Part shown: one piece after another, positions 1 through 8,763 of the stretch
Position numbering within the stretch: position 1 is the first letter of the stretch
Layout of the letters: each line of letters opens with the position of its first letter
Source of the DNA: Actinophytocola xinjiangensis
GTDB taxonomy: Bacteria; Actinomycetota; Actinomycetes; Mycobacteriales; Pseudonocardiaceae
Direction of reading: 5' to 3'
NCBI RefSeq assembly: GCF_001921215.1
Contig: NZ_MSIF01000014.1
Location: forward strand, 151,330 to 215,329
Length of the DNA: 64,000 nt
Notes under the pieces: model-generated
The model's input: the letters and a program-made list of their open reading frames with translations, nothing else
Databases searched by the model: none
What the model was told of the DNA's origin: nothing
Position numbers and translations under genes: made by a program

Positions 1-2
1 CG

Positions 3-240
3 GCGGGTGGTTTCGCGGCTGGTCCGGAGGGTTCTGGTTTCGGTAGGGCGGCCGGTGGTTTCGCCGCTGGTCCGGAAGGCTCTGGCTTCGGTGCGGCAGC
101 TGGTTTCGGCGCCGGCCCCGAGGGCTCCGGTTTCGGTCAGTCGGCGGGGGGTTTCGTCGGCGGGCCAGAGGGTTCCGGTTTCGGTAGGGCGGCCGGTGGT
201 TTCGCCGCGGGCCCCGAAGGTTCCGGTTACGGCGCGGCGG
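3..240 (+). repeat. Tandem 45-bp coding repeats
   Basis: About five imperfect copies of a 45-bp unit encode AAGGFAAGPEGSGFG-like repeats in frame with the low-complexity protein. Copies differ by a few bases, which suggests recent expansion. The array may begin before the window. Confidence 0.75.
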
Positions 241-974
241 CGAGCGGCTCCGGGGCAGACGGTTTCGGCGCGGCGGGCGGCGGTTTCGGGCCCGGCAGCG
301 GCTTCCCCGGGCCGGAGTCCTCTGGCTACGGCTCGGCGACGGGCGGCTTCGGCCCCGGCGGACCTGACGGTCTCGCCGCCACTTCCGGCGGGTTCGTGCC
401 CGCCGACTACGGGTCGGCCGCCGGCGGCTTCGGTCCCGGTGGTGGCGACCTCTCCCACACCGAACCGCCGCCCGGCGGCTTCGGCGCGGGACCGGGCGGT
501 TCGGGCTACGGCCCCCCGATCAACCGGGCCGAGGCCTCCGGCTACGGCCAGCCGGTCAACCGCGCCGACGGCTACGGCCCCCCGGGGAACCCCGCTGACG
601 GGTACGGCCCACCGGCCCACCGGGCCGAGATGTCCGGCTACGGCCACGCGGTCAACCCCGCTGACGGCTACCGGCCACCGGGCCACCGGGCCGAGGCGTC
701 CGGCTACGGCCAGGCCGTCAACCCGGCCGACGGTTACCGTCCGCCGGTGAACCGCGCCGATGGCCACGGCCAGCCACCGGCCCAACCACCGGTCGACGGC
801 GGTGGCCGGCGTCGGCGCGCCGAGGGCCAGCCCACCTGGCAGGAGTCCCGCGACGCCGGCACCCCCGAACCGGCCTCCGGGTCGCACGCCGCCGGCAAGT
901 CGGTCTCCGAGCTGCTCGCCTCCCACGGCGGCGGGCGCCCGAACACTCCGCGTCGCCGCCGGCGCAAGGACTAA
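3..974 (+). CDS. C-terminal part of a Gly/Tyr/Phe-rich low-complexity protein (DUF6779-like), 5' end outside window
   Basis: The reading frame is open from the window edge to a TAA stop, giving 323 visible residues. The first ~80 residues are imperfect 15-residue repeats of the type AAGGFAAGPEGSGFG. They are followed by shorter NRADGYGPP- and GYGQAVNPADG-type repeats rich in Gly, Tyr and Pro, then a basic tail with a SVSELLASHGG motif and an RRRRRKD terminus. The position upstream of the DUF2520-panC-panD-coaX genes matches M. tuberculosis Rv3604c (DUF6779, as I recall), whose N-terminal half has membrane segments; that half would lie outside the window. The visible region has no catalytic motif and is probably a disordered cytoplasmic tail. 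Function is unknown. Confidence 0.7.
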   Translation, partial: AGGFAAGPEGSGFGRAAGGFAAGPEGSGFGAAAGFGAGPEGSGFGQSAGGFVGGPEGSGFGRAAGGFAAGPEGSGYGAAASGSGADGFGAAGGGFGPGSGFPGPESSGYGSATGGFGPGGPDGLAATSGGFVPADYGSAAGGFGPGGGDLSHTEPPPGGFGAGPGGSGYGPPINRAEASGYGQPVNRADGYGPPGNPADGYGPPAHRAEMSGYGHAVNPADGYRPPGHRAEASGYGQAVNPADGYRPPVNRADGHGQPPAQPPVDGGGRRRRAEGQPTWQESRDAGTPEPASGSHAAGKSVSELLASHGGGRPNTPRRRRRKD

Positions 975-1052
975 CCCGCCGCAAGTCACGAAAGCGTCAT
1001 TCCCGGGCAAGATGCCGGGACTGTCGGCTACCGCACCGTAGGGTGGCTATCC

Positions 1053-2210
1053 GTGAGCCAGAGCCCCATCCAGCACCGGCACACCACGCGCAGGCGCACG
1101 GTGATGCTGCCGGCCGTCGGTCTGGTCGTGCTCGCCGGGAGCGGGCTGGCGCTGCTGGCCATCAGCACCGCCAAGGTCGGGTTGGTCGCCGAGCTGGTCG
1201 GGGTGGTCGCGGCGATCGTCCCGGTGATGATGATCGTGGCCGCGTTGCTGTGGGTGGACCGGTGGGAGCCGGAGCCGGCGCGGCTGCTGTGGCTGGCGTT
1301 CGGCTGGGGCGCGAGCGTCGCGGCGATCACCGCGCTGCTGATCAACAACACCGCCGAGGCGGTCGGTGACGCGCTGCTGGGCAACGGGCACGGCGACACG
1401 ATCAGCGCCGTGGTGTCCGCGCCGTTGTTCGAGGAGGCGGCCAAGGGCGCGTTCGTCGTCGGCATCATGATCTGGTTGCGCAACGAGCTCGACGGGGTGA
1501 TCGACGGCGTCGTCTACGCCGGGTTCGTCGCCGCCGGGTTCGCGTTCACCGAGAACATCTACTACTTCGGCCGCGCGTTCGCCGAGTACGGCTTCGGTGA
1601 CCCGACCACGCCCGGGGTGATCACCGCGTTCATCCTGCGCGGGGTCCTCGCGCCGTTCTGCCACCCGCTGTTCACGGCGATGATCGGCATCGGGATCGGC
1701 GTCTCGGTGCGCACCCCCAACCGGGCGGTGCGCATCCTCGCCCCGGTCGGCGGCTACCTGGCGGCCGTCGTGCTGCACGCCATGTGGAACGCGGCCGCGA
1801 CGCTGGGCACCCCGCAGACCTTCCTCAACGTCTACTTCCTGGTCATGGTCCCGATCTTCATCTCCGGGGTGTTGTTCGTCGGCTGGCACCGGCGCCGCGA
1901 GCAGCGGATCGTGGCCGACGCGTTGCCGGGCATGGTGGAGCGCGGCTGGGTCGACATCACCGACCTGCGCCGGCTGAGCAACCTCGCCGCGCGGCGGGCG
2001 TGGCGGGCGAGGGTCGCGCGCCGCGACGGCCGCGCCGCCGCCCGCACGCTGGCCGGCTACCAGGCGGCGGTCACCGAGCTCGCGTTCCTGTGGCACGCCG
2101 ACCGGCTTGGCCTGGCCGACGCTGGCGCGCCGGAGCGGGAGAACCAGCTCGTCGCGGCCCTGGTGACGTCCAGGGCGAACCTCTCCCAGCGGCGCGCGGC
2201 CGGCCGGTGA
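1053..2210 (+). CDS. PrsW-family intramembrane metalloprotease
   Basis: A 385-residue membrane protein with a GTG start. About eight hydrophobic segments fill residues 18-275, followed by a basic cytoplasmic tail of ~110 residues. PrsW/CAAX-like signature motifs are present: FEEAAKG near residue 126 (glutamate pair), FTENIYYF near 163, CHPLFTAMIG near 205 and HAMWNA near 243. These supply the Glu and His residues thought to bind the metal and catalyse cleavage within the membrane. Bacillus PrsW cleaves the anti-sigma factor RsiW; the substrate here cannot be read from the sequence. It stands alone, 78 bp after the repeat protein and 79 bp before the DUF2520 gene. Confidence 0.88.
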   Translation: MSQSPIQHRHTTRRRTVMLPAVGLVVLAGSGLALLAISTAKVGLVAELVGVVAAIVPVMMIVAALLWVDRWEPEPARLLWLAFGWGASVAAITALLINNTAEAVGDALLGNGHGDTISAVVSAPLFEEAAKGAFVVGIMIWLRNELDGVIDGVVYAGFVAAGFAFTENIYYFGRAFAEYGFGDPTTPGVITAFILRGVLAPFCHPLFTAMIGIGIGVSVRTPNRAVRILAPVGGYLAAVVLHAMWNAAATLGTPQTFLNVYFLVMVPIFISGVLFVGWHRRREQRIVADALPGMVERGWVDITDLRRLSNLAARRAWRARVARRDGRAAARTLAGYQAAVTELAFLWHADRLGLADAGAPERENQLVAALVTSRANLSQRRAAGR

Positions 2211-2289
2211 GCCTGCTCACCCGGCTCGTGGACCGCGCTTTCCCGGTGGTTACGCTCGATTCGACAGGCGAACAGGAGGCGAGCGCACG

Positions 2290-3192
2290 ATGAACCGACC
2301 GGCTCGACTGGCCGTCGGGGTGGTCTCCGCCGGGCGGGTCGGCGCGGTGCTCGGGGCCGCGCTCGCGCGGGCCGGCCACCAGGTCGTCGCCGCCTCCGGC
2401 GTGTCCCGCGCGTCGGTCAACCGCGCGGAGGAGCTGCTGGCCGGGGTGCCGCTGCTGCCACCGGACGAGGTGGTGCGCCGCGCCGACCTGGTGCTGCTGG
2501 CCCTGCCCGACGACGCCCTCGGTGGCATGGTCCGGGGCCTGGCCGCCGCCGACGCGTTGCGCGCCGGCCAGATCGTGGTGCACACCTGCGGGGCGCACGG
2601 CGTGCGGGTGCTCGACCCGGCCACCGAGCACGGTGTGCTGCCGCTGGCGCTGCACCCGGTGATGACCTTCACCGGCCGCGCCGAGGACCTGGAGCGGGTC
2701 GCCGCCTGCTGCTTCGGCGTCACCGCCACCGACGACGACGAGACGGCGTGGAGTGTCGGCGAGGCGCTGGTGGTGGAGATGGGCGCCGAGCCGGTGCGGG
2801 TGCCGGAGTCGGCCCGCCCGCTGTACCACACGGCCCTGGCGCACGGCGCGAACCACCTGGTCACGATTGTCGCCGAGGCCGCCGACCTGCTGCGTGCCGC
2901 CGGGGTCGACCACCCCGACCGGATGTTGGGCCCGCTGCTGTCGGCCGCACTGGACAACGCGTTGCGCCACGGTGACCGCGCGCTGACCGGGCCGGTCGCC
3001 CGGGGCGACGCCGGAACCGTCCTGGCCCACCTGCGGGTGCTGGCCGACCACGCACCTGAGATGCTGCCCGCCTACCGCGCGCTCGCCGTGCGCACCGCCA
3101 GTCGCGCCGAGCAGGCCGGCCTGTTGCGCGCCGACCTCGCCCCCGATGTCACCGCCGCCCTCGAACGCGGCTCCGACGAGGAGCACCGATGA
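2290..3192 (+). CDS. Rossmann-fold DUF2520 protein (Rv3603c-like)
   Basis: A 300-residue protein with an N-terminal NAD(P)-binding Rossmann motif (GVVSAGRVGAVLGAALARAG, residues 8-27) and a C-terminal DUF2520 helical domain. The fold resembles 6-phosphogluconate-dehydrogenase/ketopantoate-reductase-type oxidoreductases. The start is supported by a CAGGAGG ribosome site ~12 nt upstream. Its stop overlaps the panC start (ATGA), so the two are probably translationally coupled. It is a constant companion of panC-panD-coaX in actinobacteria, which hints at a role in pantoate/pantothenate supply, but no reaction is established. Confidence 0.88.
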   Translation: MNRPARLAVGVVSAGRVGAVLGAALARAGHQVVAASGVSRASVNRAEELLAGVPLLPPDEVVRRADLVLLALPDDALGGMVRGLAAADALRAGQIVVHTCGAHGVRVLDPATEHGVLPLALHPVMTFTGRAEDLERVAACCFGVTATDDDETAWSVGEALVVEMGAEPVRVPESARPLYHTALAHGANHLVTIVAEAADLLRAAGVDHPDRMLGPLLSAALDNALRHGDRALTGPVARGDAGTVLAHLRVLADHAPEMLPAYRALAVRTASRAEQAGLLRADLAPDVTAALERGSDEEHR

Positions 3193-4076
3193 CCACCCCG
3201 AAGTTCACCCCCGGCAAGCTGCACGTGCACAGCGGCGTCGACGAGGTCGCGCGGATCACCCGCGCGCTGCGCGGCGTGGGCCGCAGGATCGCGCTGGTGC
3301 CGACGATGGGCGCGCTGCACGAGGGCCACCGCCAGCTGCTGCGCACCGGCCGGCGGCTGCCCAACACGGTGCTGGCCGCGTCGATCTTCGTGAACCCGTT
3401 GCAGTTCGGCGCCGGTGAGGACTTCGAGCGTTACCCCCGGCCGCTGGAGGCCGACCTGGACGTGTGCCGCGAGGAGCGCGTGGAGCTGGTGTTCACGCCC
3501 GAGCGGGAGGCGCTCTACCCGCCGGGCGGGCAGGTGACGGTGTCGCCGGGGCCGCTGGGCAGCGAGCTGGAGGGGGCGTCGCGGCCGGGGCACTTCGCCG
3601 GGGTGCTGACGGTGGTCGCCAAGCTGCTCAACGTCGTGCGCCCGGACTACGCGCTGTTCGGTGAGAAGGACTACCAGCAGCTGGTGCTGATCAAGCAGAT
3701 GGTGCGTGACCTGAACCTGGACGTGTCGGTGATCGGTGTGCCGATCGTGCGGGAGCCCGACGGGCTGGCGCTGTCCTCGCGCAACGCCTACCTGGATCCC
3801 GACCAGCGGGCGGCGGCGGTGACCCTGTCGGCGGCGTTGTCGGCCGGGGCGCGGGTCAGCGCGGGCGGCGCGGCGCTGGTGCTGGACTCGGCGCGGGCCG
3901 TGCTCGACGCCCAACCCAAGATCGACGTGGACTACCTGACGCTGCGCGGCACCGGCCTCGGCCCGGCGCCCGAGCGCGGCGAGGCGCGGCTGCTGGTGGC
4001 CGCCAGGGTCGGGTCGACCCGGCTGATCGACAATGTCTCGGTGTTCCTCGGCGATCTCGACGGCGAACACCAGTAG
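3189..4076 (+). CDS. panC: Pantothenate synthetase
   Basis: A 295-residue enzyme of normal family length. It joins pantoate and beta-alanine using ATP, through a pantoyl-adenylate intermediate. Visible motifs are [10 protein letters not shown] (HIGH-like ATP site, residues 38-47), FVNPLQFG (pantoate pocket), [21 protein letters not shown] and SSRN (KMSKS equivalent). The start overlaps the stop of the DUF2520 gene by 4 bp, and panD, which makes its beta-alanine substrate, follows 10 bp downstream. Confidence 0.97.
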   Translation: MTTPKFTPGKLHVHSGVDEVARITRALRGVGRRIALVPTMGALHEGHRQLLRTGRRLPNTVLAASIFVNPLQFGAGEDFERYPRPLEADLDVCREERVELVFTPEREALYPPGGQVTVSPGPLGSELEGASRPGHFAGVLTVVAKLLNVVRPDYALFGEKDYQQLVLIKQMVRDLNLDVSVIGVPIVREPDGLALSSRNAYLDPDQRAAAVTLSAALSAGARVSAGGAALVLDSARAVLDAQPKIDVDYLTLRGTGLGPAPERGEARLLVAARVGSTRLIDNVSVFLGDLDGEHQ

Positions 4077-4086
4077 GGGAGGACCG

Positions 4087-4587
4087 ATGTTCCGCACGAT
4101 GCTCAAGTCGAAGATCCACCGGGCCACCGTCACCCAGGCCGACCTGCACTACGTCGGTTCGGTGACCGTCGATCCGGTGTTGATGGAGGCCGCGGACCTG
4201 CTGGCGGGGGAGCAGGTCGCGATCGTCGACGTCACCAACGGCGCCCGCCTGGAGACCTACGTCATCGAGGGCGAGCGCGGCAGCGGGGTGCTGGGCATCA
4301 ACGGCGCCGCCGCCCACCTGGTCCACCCCGGTGACCTGGTCATTCTCATTGCCTACGGCTTGATGGACGACGCAGAGGCGGCCGCCCACCAGCCGAAGGT
4401 GATCTTCGTCGACGAGGACAACCGGATCCTCGACGCCGGCTCCGACCCGGCGGCCGTGCCCGCCGGCAGGGATCTGGCCTCGGGCGCCGAGCGGGCGCCC
4501 GAGCCGGTCGCGGCCACCGTGCCAGCCTCGCCCGCCGAGACCGTCGAGGCGGCGCTGCTCGACGCCCTGCTCCAGCCGGAGAGCTGA
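4087..4587 (+). CDS. panD: Aspartate 1-decarboxylase precursor
   Basis: A 166-residue pyruvoyl-dependent enzyme making beta-alanine for PanC. The proenzyme self-cleaves between Gly24 and Ser25, visible in HYVGSVTVD; Ser25 becomes the pyruvoyl group. Lys9, Tyr22 and the NGAR segment, expected around the active site, are present. The start is chosen at MFRTMLKSK because GGGGAGG lies just upstream and the family begins there; an in-frame start 54 nt earlier would lie inside panC. An Ala/Glu-rich tail of ~40 residues exceeds the 126-residue E. coli enzyme; such tails are known in actinobacteria. Confidence 0.96.
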   Translation: MFRTMLKSKIHRATVTQADLHYVGSVTVDPVLMEAADLLAGEQVAIVDVTNGARLETYVIEGERGSGVLGINGAAAHLVHPGDLVILIAYGLMDDAEAAAHQPKVIFVDEDNRILDAGSDPAAVPAGRDLASGAERAPEPVAATVPASPAETVEAALLDALLQPES

Positions 4588-4593
4588 GCCGAG

Positions 4594-5370
4594 GTGCTGC
4601 TCGCGATCGACGTCGGCAACACCAACATCGCGCTCGGCCTGTACCGGGGCGAGGACCTGGTGCACGACTGGCGGATGCGCACCGACGCCAGGATGACCGC
4701 CGACGAGCTGGCGCTGACGATGCGCGGGCTGCTCGCCGAGCACGCCGACGCGATCACCGGGGTGTCGGCGCTGTCGACGGTGCCGGCGGTGCTGCGTGAG
4801 CTGCGGGTGATGCTGGGCCGCTACTACCAGCGGGTGCCGAGGGTGATCGTCGAGCCGGGCGTGCGGACCGGGGTGCCGCTGCTGGTGGACAACCCCAAGG
4901 AGGTCGGCGCCGACCGGGTGATCAACACGCTGGCGGCCCACCACCTGCACCAGACGGCGTGCGTGGTGGTCGACTTCGGCACGTCCACCAACATCGACGT
5001 GATCTCCGCGAAGGGCGAGTTCCTCGGCGGCGTGTTCGCGCCAGGGATCGAGATCTCGGTGGACGCGCTGGCCGCCCGCGCGGCCGCGCTGCGCAAGGTC
5101 GAGCTGGTGCGGCCACGGTCGGTGATCGGAAAGAACACGGTCGAGTGTCTCCAGTCGGGGATCATGTACGGGTTCACCGGCCAGGTCGACGGCCTGGTGC
5201 GGCGGATCATCGACGAGTTGGAGCGCACCACCCACCCCGGTGAGGTGACGGTCATCGCGACCGGCGGGCTGGCGCCGCTGGTGGTGGACGAGTCGGAGAC
5301 GATCGTCGACCACCGCCCGGATCTGACGCTGCTCGGCCTGCGGCTGGTGTTCGAGCGCAACACCCGCTAG
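4594..5370 (+). CDS. coaX: Type III pantothenate kinase
   Basis: A 258-residue kinase for the first step of CoA synthesis. It begins with a GTG codon 6 bp after the panD stop. The ASKHA-fold signatures are present: DVGNTN phosphate loop (residues 6-11), GADRVIN, and DFGTSTNID as the second phosphate-binding segment, where many homologues have FGTATT. The glycine-rich segment ATGGLAPLV lies near residue 220. Last gene of the pantothenate operon; its TAG shares a CTAG with the convergent methyltransferase stop. Confidence 0.95.
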   Translation: MLLAIDVGNTNIALGLYRGEDLVHDWRMRTDARMTADELALTMRGLLAEHADAITGVSALSTVPAVLRELRVMLGRYYQRVPRVIVEPGVRTGVPLLVDNPKEVGADRVINTLAAHHLHQTACVVVDFGTSTNIDVISAKGEFLGGVFAPGIEISVDALAARAAALRKVELVRPRSVIGKNTVECLQSGIMYGFTGQVDGLVRRIIDELERTTHPGEVTVIATGGLAPLVVDESETIVDHRPDLTLLGLRLVFERNTR

Positions 5371-6110
5371 CGGCGCCGCAGCGCCAGCACGTCGGTCACC
5401 AGCGGCAGGTCGAACACGCCGGCGGCGGTCTCCGGGCGGTGCCGCAGGTACTCGCGGACCCGGGCGATGACCCGGGCGCGTTCGTCGTCGTCGACCATCA
5501 GCAGCCGCGAGTGGGTCCGCAGGTAGTCGACCAGCGTGTCGGTGGTGCGCGGCAGGCTGTGCGCGACGACGGTGTGTTCGGCCGGGTCGAAGGACTCGTG
5601 CTCGGGCGGGTCGATCTCGCCGTGCCAGCCGCCGGTGGCGCTGGTCTGGGAGGCGGTCATCAGCCCGGTGACCCAGTCGGTGTCGGGGTCCTCGCCGTTC
5701 CACAGGACGGCCAGCACGCCGCCGGGGCGCAGCACGCGGGCGATCTCGGCGAGCGCCACGTCCCGGTCGAACCAGTGGAACGCCTGCCCGACGAGCACCG
5801 CGTCGACCGACGCGTCGGTCAGCGGGATCGCCTCGGCGGTGCCCGCGAGCGCGGTCACGTCCGGGTACTCGGCGGCCAGCACGCCGCGCATGGCCTCGTC
5901 GGGTTCGACGGCGGTGACGTCCAGGCCGAGCGCGCGCAGGCCGGCGGTGACCTTGCCGGTGCCGGCGGCCAGGTCGAGGGCCCGGGTGACCTCGCGGGTC
6001 GCGCCGGCCAGGGCCCAGCGGATCGCCTCGGCGGGGTAGAAGGGCCGGTGGGTGTGGTAGTCGACGGGCCGGCGGCCGAACGACCGTGCGCGACTGATCG
6101 GTTCCTCCAC
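5367..6110 (-). CDS. Class I SAM-dependent methyltransferase
   Basis: A 247-residue protein with a methyltransferase-11/25 fold. Motif I LDLAAGTGKVTAGL binds S-adenosylmethionine, VEPDEAM is the acidic loop, and VLVGQAFHWFD and ARVLRPGGVLAVLW are motifs II-III. The HWFD...RVLRPGG pattern is typical of UbiE/trans-aconitate-type enzymes; the substrate is unknown. I place the start at a GTG that sits inside a perfect 20-bp palindrome. No ATG gives a better fit, and residues further upstream read like intergenic DNA. It converges with coaX, sharing 3-4 bp at the stops. Confidence 0.85.
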   Translation of the reverse strand: MEEPISRARSFGRRPVDYHTHRPFYPAEAIRWALAGATREVTRALDLAAGTGKVTAGLRALGLDVTAVEPDEAMRGVLAAEYPDVTALAGTAEAIPLTDASVDAVLVGQAFHWFDRDVALAEIARVLRPGGVLAVLWNGEDPDTDWVTGLMTASQTSATGGWHGEIDPPEHESFDPAEHTVVAHSLPRTTDTLVDYLRTHSRLLMVDDDERARVIARVREYLRHRPETAAGVFDLPLVTDVLALRRR

Positions 6111-6120
6111 GTGGAGGAAC
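6101..6120. promoter_or_regulatory. Perfect 20-bp palindrome over the methyltransferase start codon
   Basis: GTTCCTCCACGTGGAGGAAC is its own reverse complement. The proposed GTG start of the methyltransferase lies at its centre. It could be an operator for a dimeric repressor, or a hairpin hiding the start in the mRNA. The arm GGAGGA also resembles a Shine-Dalgarno site, but it lies just downstream of the proposed start. Confidence 0.55.
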
Positions 6121-6539
6121 GTACCTCGGCGGTGGTGACCGGCGAAACGACTATTCCGATTTGCCGGCGTGGTCGTCACCGGTGACGTGGTCCGGGTCAC
6201 CGGACGGGTCGTGTTCGCGCGCAATACAGGTAAGTTGTGTTTTGCCACCCTCGCGCAGGGTGACGGAACGGAACTACCGACATCGCTGTGCGCGTATTCG
6301 TGCAGGACTTCGTGCACGACCCGGTAATGACCTCCGGTGGCGGTCGGCCGGGCGTACTGGCGGACGTGTGGCGAATGGCGGGCGGGGCGTCGCTGGTCAT
6401 GCACTGGGCGGGCAACGTGGAAACACGCATTCGGCGGCGGTATGTGATCTGATCGGCTGCTCCGGACGACGCGGCGCCGGTGATGCGCGGGTGGGTCGGG
6501 CGGTATCGAGAAGCGGTCGAGATCAATCGAAACATCCGC

Positions 6540-6575
6540 AAGGACGCGGTCAAGGACGCGGTCAAGGACGCGGTC
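6540..6575 (+). repeat. Three tandem copies of a 12-bp unit
   Basis: AAGGACGCGGTC is repeated three times without mismatch upstream of lsr2. It lies in sequence that appears non-coding. Confidence 0.8.
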
Positions 6576-6977
6576 TTGGCGTGGTCTTGACCGGTGTCGA
6601 CGCGGTGTCTCACGCAGTGGGCCACCGGGGCGGGTGGGCCGGACGGGCTGGGATCCGGGAGCCGGTCACGGAAAGCTCGCGGAGTCCTCGCGGGGGCAGG
6701 TGATCGCGCCCATCCGGTGGAGCCGGCGTTCGTCCGCGATTTCCCGGCCGGGACCGTGTCGCCGGCCCCGCCCTGGTTGGGCCAGCGCGGCGGCACCGAT
6801 CCTGGTTTCGGACCGTTGTCGCTGGTCGGCGCCGTGTTCACGCGAACGGGGTGAGTGTCGAATGTCGCCGTCGGGTGCGACCGGGAATGGGGCTGACCGG
6901 CGAGACCAACCTGTTTCCGCAGGTGCGGCCTGAATGAGACTGTCCAGACACGAACGTCACTAAACATGCGCGACGAT

Positions 6978-7010
6978 TTGCGTTAACCTCCTTAGTGGGA
7001 GTATTTATAT
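6978..7010 (+). promoter_or_regulatory. Candidate lsr2 promoter
   Basis: TTGCGT at 6978-6983 and TATTTA at 7002-7007 are separated by 18 bp and resemble -35/-10 elements. They lie in the most AT-rich stretch nearby, about 50 bp before the lsr2 start. Lsr2 binds AT-rich DNA, so autoregulation here is plausible but is inference. Confidence 0.4.
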
Positions 7011-7060
7011 CGTGCGACGGACGAAGTTCGGCCTCGAGTTTTCAAGCCTAGGAGGGCGCA

Positions 7061-7408
7061 GTGGCGCAGAAGGTCATGGTTACCCTGGTCGACGACCTTG
7101 ATGGTTCCGAGGCGGAGGAGACCGTCGAGTTCGGTTTGGATGGCGCGTTCTACGAGATCGATCTCAGCGAGGACAATGCTGAGCGGTTGCGGGAGGCGCT
7201 GGCCGAATACGTGGAGCACGCCCGGCGCGCGGGTGGGCGTAAGCGTGCCGCCGCGCGGGCCGGTGTCGGGCGCGCGCCGCGGACCGCGTCGGCGGATCGC
7301 GAACAGAACCAGGCAATTCGTGAGTGGGCCCGCAAGCAGGGCATGAACGTCTCCGATCGGGGTCGAATCCCGAAGGAGGTCACGGACGCCTACAACGCCC
7401 AGGCCTGA
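7061..7408 (+). CDS. lsr2: Lsr2 nucleoid-associated protein
   Basis: A 115-residue H-NS-like silencer of AT-rich DNA, similar in length to M. tuberculosis Lsr2. The N-terminal oligomerisation domain starts [16 protein letters not shown] basic Arg/Ala linker covers residues ~62-85. The C-terminal DNA-binding domain carries [19 protein letters not shown] with the AT-hook-like RGR at the minor-groove site. The GTG start has a strong TAGGAGGG ribosome site. In M. tuberculosis lsr2 lies between lysS and clpC1; here lysS is absent and an MFS/regulator/iron cluster separates it from clpC. Confidence 0.97.
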   Translation: MAQKVMVTLVDDLDGSEAEETVEFGLDGAFYEIDLSEDNAERLREALAEYVEHARRAGGRKRAAARAGVGRAPRTASADREQNQAIREWARKQGMNVSDRGRIPKEVTDAYNAQA

Positions 7409-7497
7409 GCCATTGCGGGCGGGCATAAGCGCCGGTTCTTCCTTACCGTGGTTTCGCGGTGGGTGGGGGACCGGCGCTTTCGTTTGGTGAAAACGCC

Positions 7498-8697
7498 TCA
7501 CCTCCGTCGGGTCTGCCCGCCGATCCAGACCGCCACGCCCACTGCCGCCAGCCCACCGAGGCCCATGCTGACCCCGACCGGCACGGCCTCGGTGAGCAGG
7601 CCGAACACCGCCGGCCCGACGCCCTGCAACGTCATCAGCCCGGTCGACATGAGCCCGAACGCCTGCCCGTTGCGCTCGGCGGGCACCGCGTCGACGAACC
7701 GTTGTTGCAGCCCCAGCGCGTAGGCGAACCCGAACCCGGTCACCGCCAGCAGCAGCCCGGCCGCCACCACCCCCACCCCGAACGCGAACGGCACCAGCGA
7801 CGCACCGCAGGCCGCGACCAGCACCGGCACCAGCCGCTCCCGGTTGGCGGGCGAGACCAGCCGTGCCATCACGAGGTTCCCGACGAACATGCCGACGGTG
7901 ACGCAGCCGAGCAGCAGCCCCGGCGTCGACTCGCCGAACCCGCGGGTCAACGCGTAGGGCACCAGCAGGCTCTCCGCCCCGGTGGCGAACGCCGGCGGCA
8001 GCCACATCGCGAGCAGGATCCGCCGCACGACCGGGTCGGCGAGCAGCTCCCGGTTCCCGTTCCAGCTGCGCCGCACCAGCGCCCGCTCCCCGACCCGCCC
8101 CGGCGCCGGCAGATTCGGGAGGAACACGCCGGCGCCGAGCGCCGCGACCAGGTGCGCCCCGGCCGTGATCAGCAGGGCGTGCTCGGCTCCCGCCGCCGCG
8201 ACCGCGAGCGCTCCGCCCGCGAGCCCCAGCAGCTGCGCGACCGAACTGGCCAGCTGGAACAGGCTGCGTCCGAGCACGAAGGTGTCGCCGCGCAGCGACT
8301 CGGCCGTGAGCCGTCCGGCGGTCCCGTTGAACACCGGGGCCAGGCAGGCGATGCCGGCGACCAGTACCAGGCTGGCCCACACGGGCAGGCCGGCGAGTGC
8401 CAGCACGGTCGCGCCGGCGGCCTCCGCCAGGTACCCGCCGACCAGCAGGATCTTCGGCCGCACGAGGTCGGGCAGGGCGCCCACCAGCACCCCGCCCACG
8501 ACCTGCGGCAGGAACGAGACGGCGAACGTCATGGCCCCGAGCAGCGCGGACCCGGTCGAGGTGAACACGAGGACCGACAGGGCCATGGTTCGGAGGGTGT
8601 CGGCGCCAACGGCCAGTGACCGCGTCCAGAACACCGTGCGGAACACCGGGGAGGCCAGCGCCTGCCGATAGGTCGCCCGTTCCGCCAGCTGAGTCAT
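7498..8697 (-). CDS. MFS transporter, probable drug exporter
   Basis: A 399-residue membrane protein with about 12 hydrophobic segments in two halves joined near residue 200, typical of the major facilitator superfamily. Segments such as VGADTLRTMALSV and LPQVVGGVLVGALPD resemble MFS_1/MFS_3 macrolide-efflux-type proteins. The substrate is unknown. The start is the ATG of MTQLAERATYR; upstream codons read into the divergent regulator's region. The 66-bp gap to a divergent ArsR-type gene suggests control by that regulator. Confidence 0.85.
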   Translation of the reverse strand: MTQLAERATYRQALASPVFRTVFWTRSLAVGADTLRTMALSVLVFTSTGSALLGAMTFAVSFLPQVVGGVLVGALPDLVRPKILLVGGYLAEAAGATVLALAGLPVWASLVLVAGIACLAPVFNGTAGRLTAESLRGDTFVLGRSLFQLASSVAQLLGLAGGALAVAAAGAEHALLITAGAHLVAALGAGVFLPNLPAPGRVGERALVRRSWNGNRELLADPVVRRILLAMWLPPAFATGAESLLVPYALTRGFGESTPGLLLGCVTVGMFVGNLVMARLVSPANRERLVPVLVAACGASLVPFAFGVGVVAAGLLLAVTGFGFAYALGLQQRFVDAVPAERNGQAFGLMSTGLMTLQGVGPAVFGLLTEAVPVGVSMGLGGLAAVGVAVWIGGQTRRR

Positions 8698-8763
8698 GTC
8701 CCAGATCGTCGGGACCGGTCCGCCACACCACGAATGATTCGCCCTCGGACGTAAGGTCGATGG

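Larger units (their letters stand above)
6121..7060. other. Long leader/intergenic region upstream of lsr2 with no convincing gene
   Basis: About 940 bp between the methyltransferase and lsr2. Open frames exist on both strands (for example 6197-6967 minus, 6161-6703 plus), but they lack ribosome sites, domains and protein-like composition. The region holds a perfect 12-bp palindrome GTCACCGGTGAC at 6175-6186 with nearby GGTGACC and GGTCACC half-sites, a triple 12-bp repeat at 6540-6575, and a promoter-like sequence just before lsr2. It is less GC-rich than its surroundings. Confidence 0.6.

Noticed and set aside
6197..6967. 256-codon minus-strand frame upstream of lsr2
   Set aside because: No ribosome site, no recognisable fold, composition unlike neighbouring proteins, and it spans the triple 12-bp repeat.
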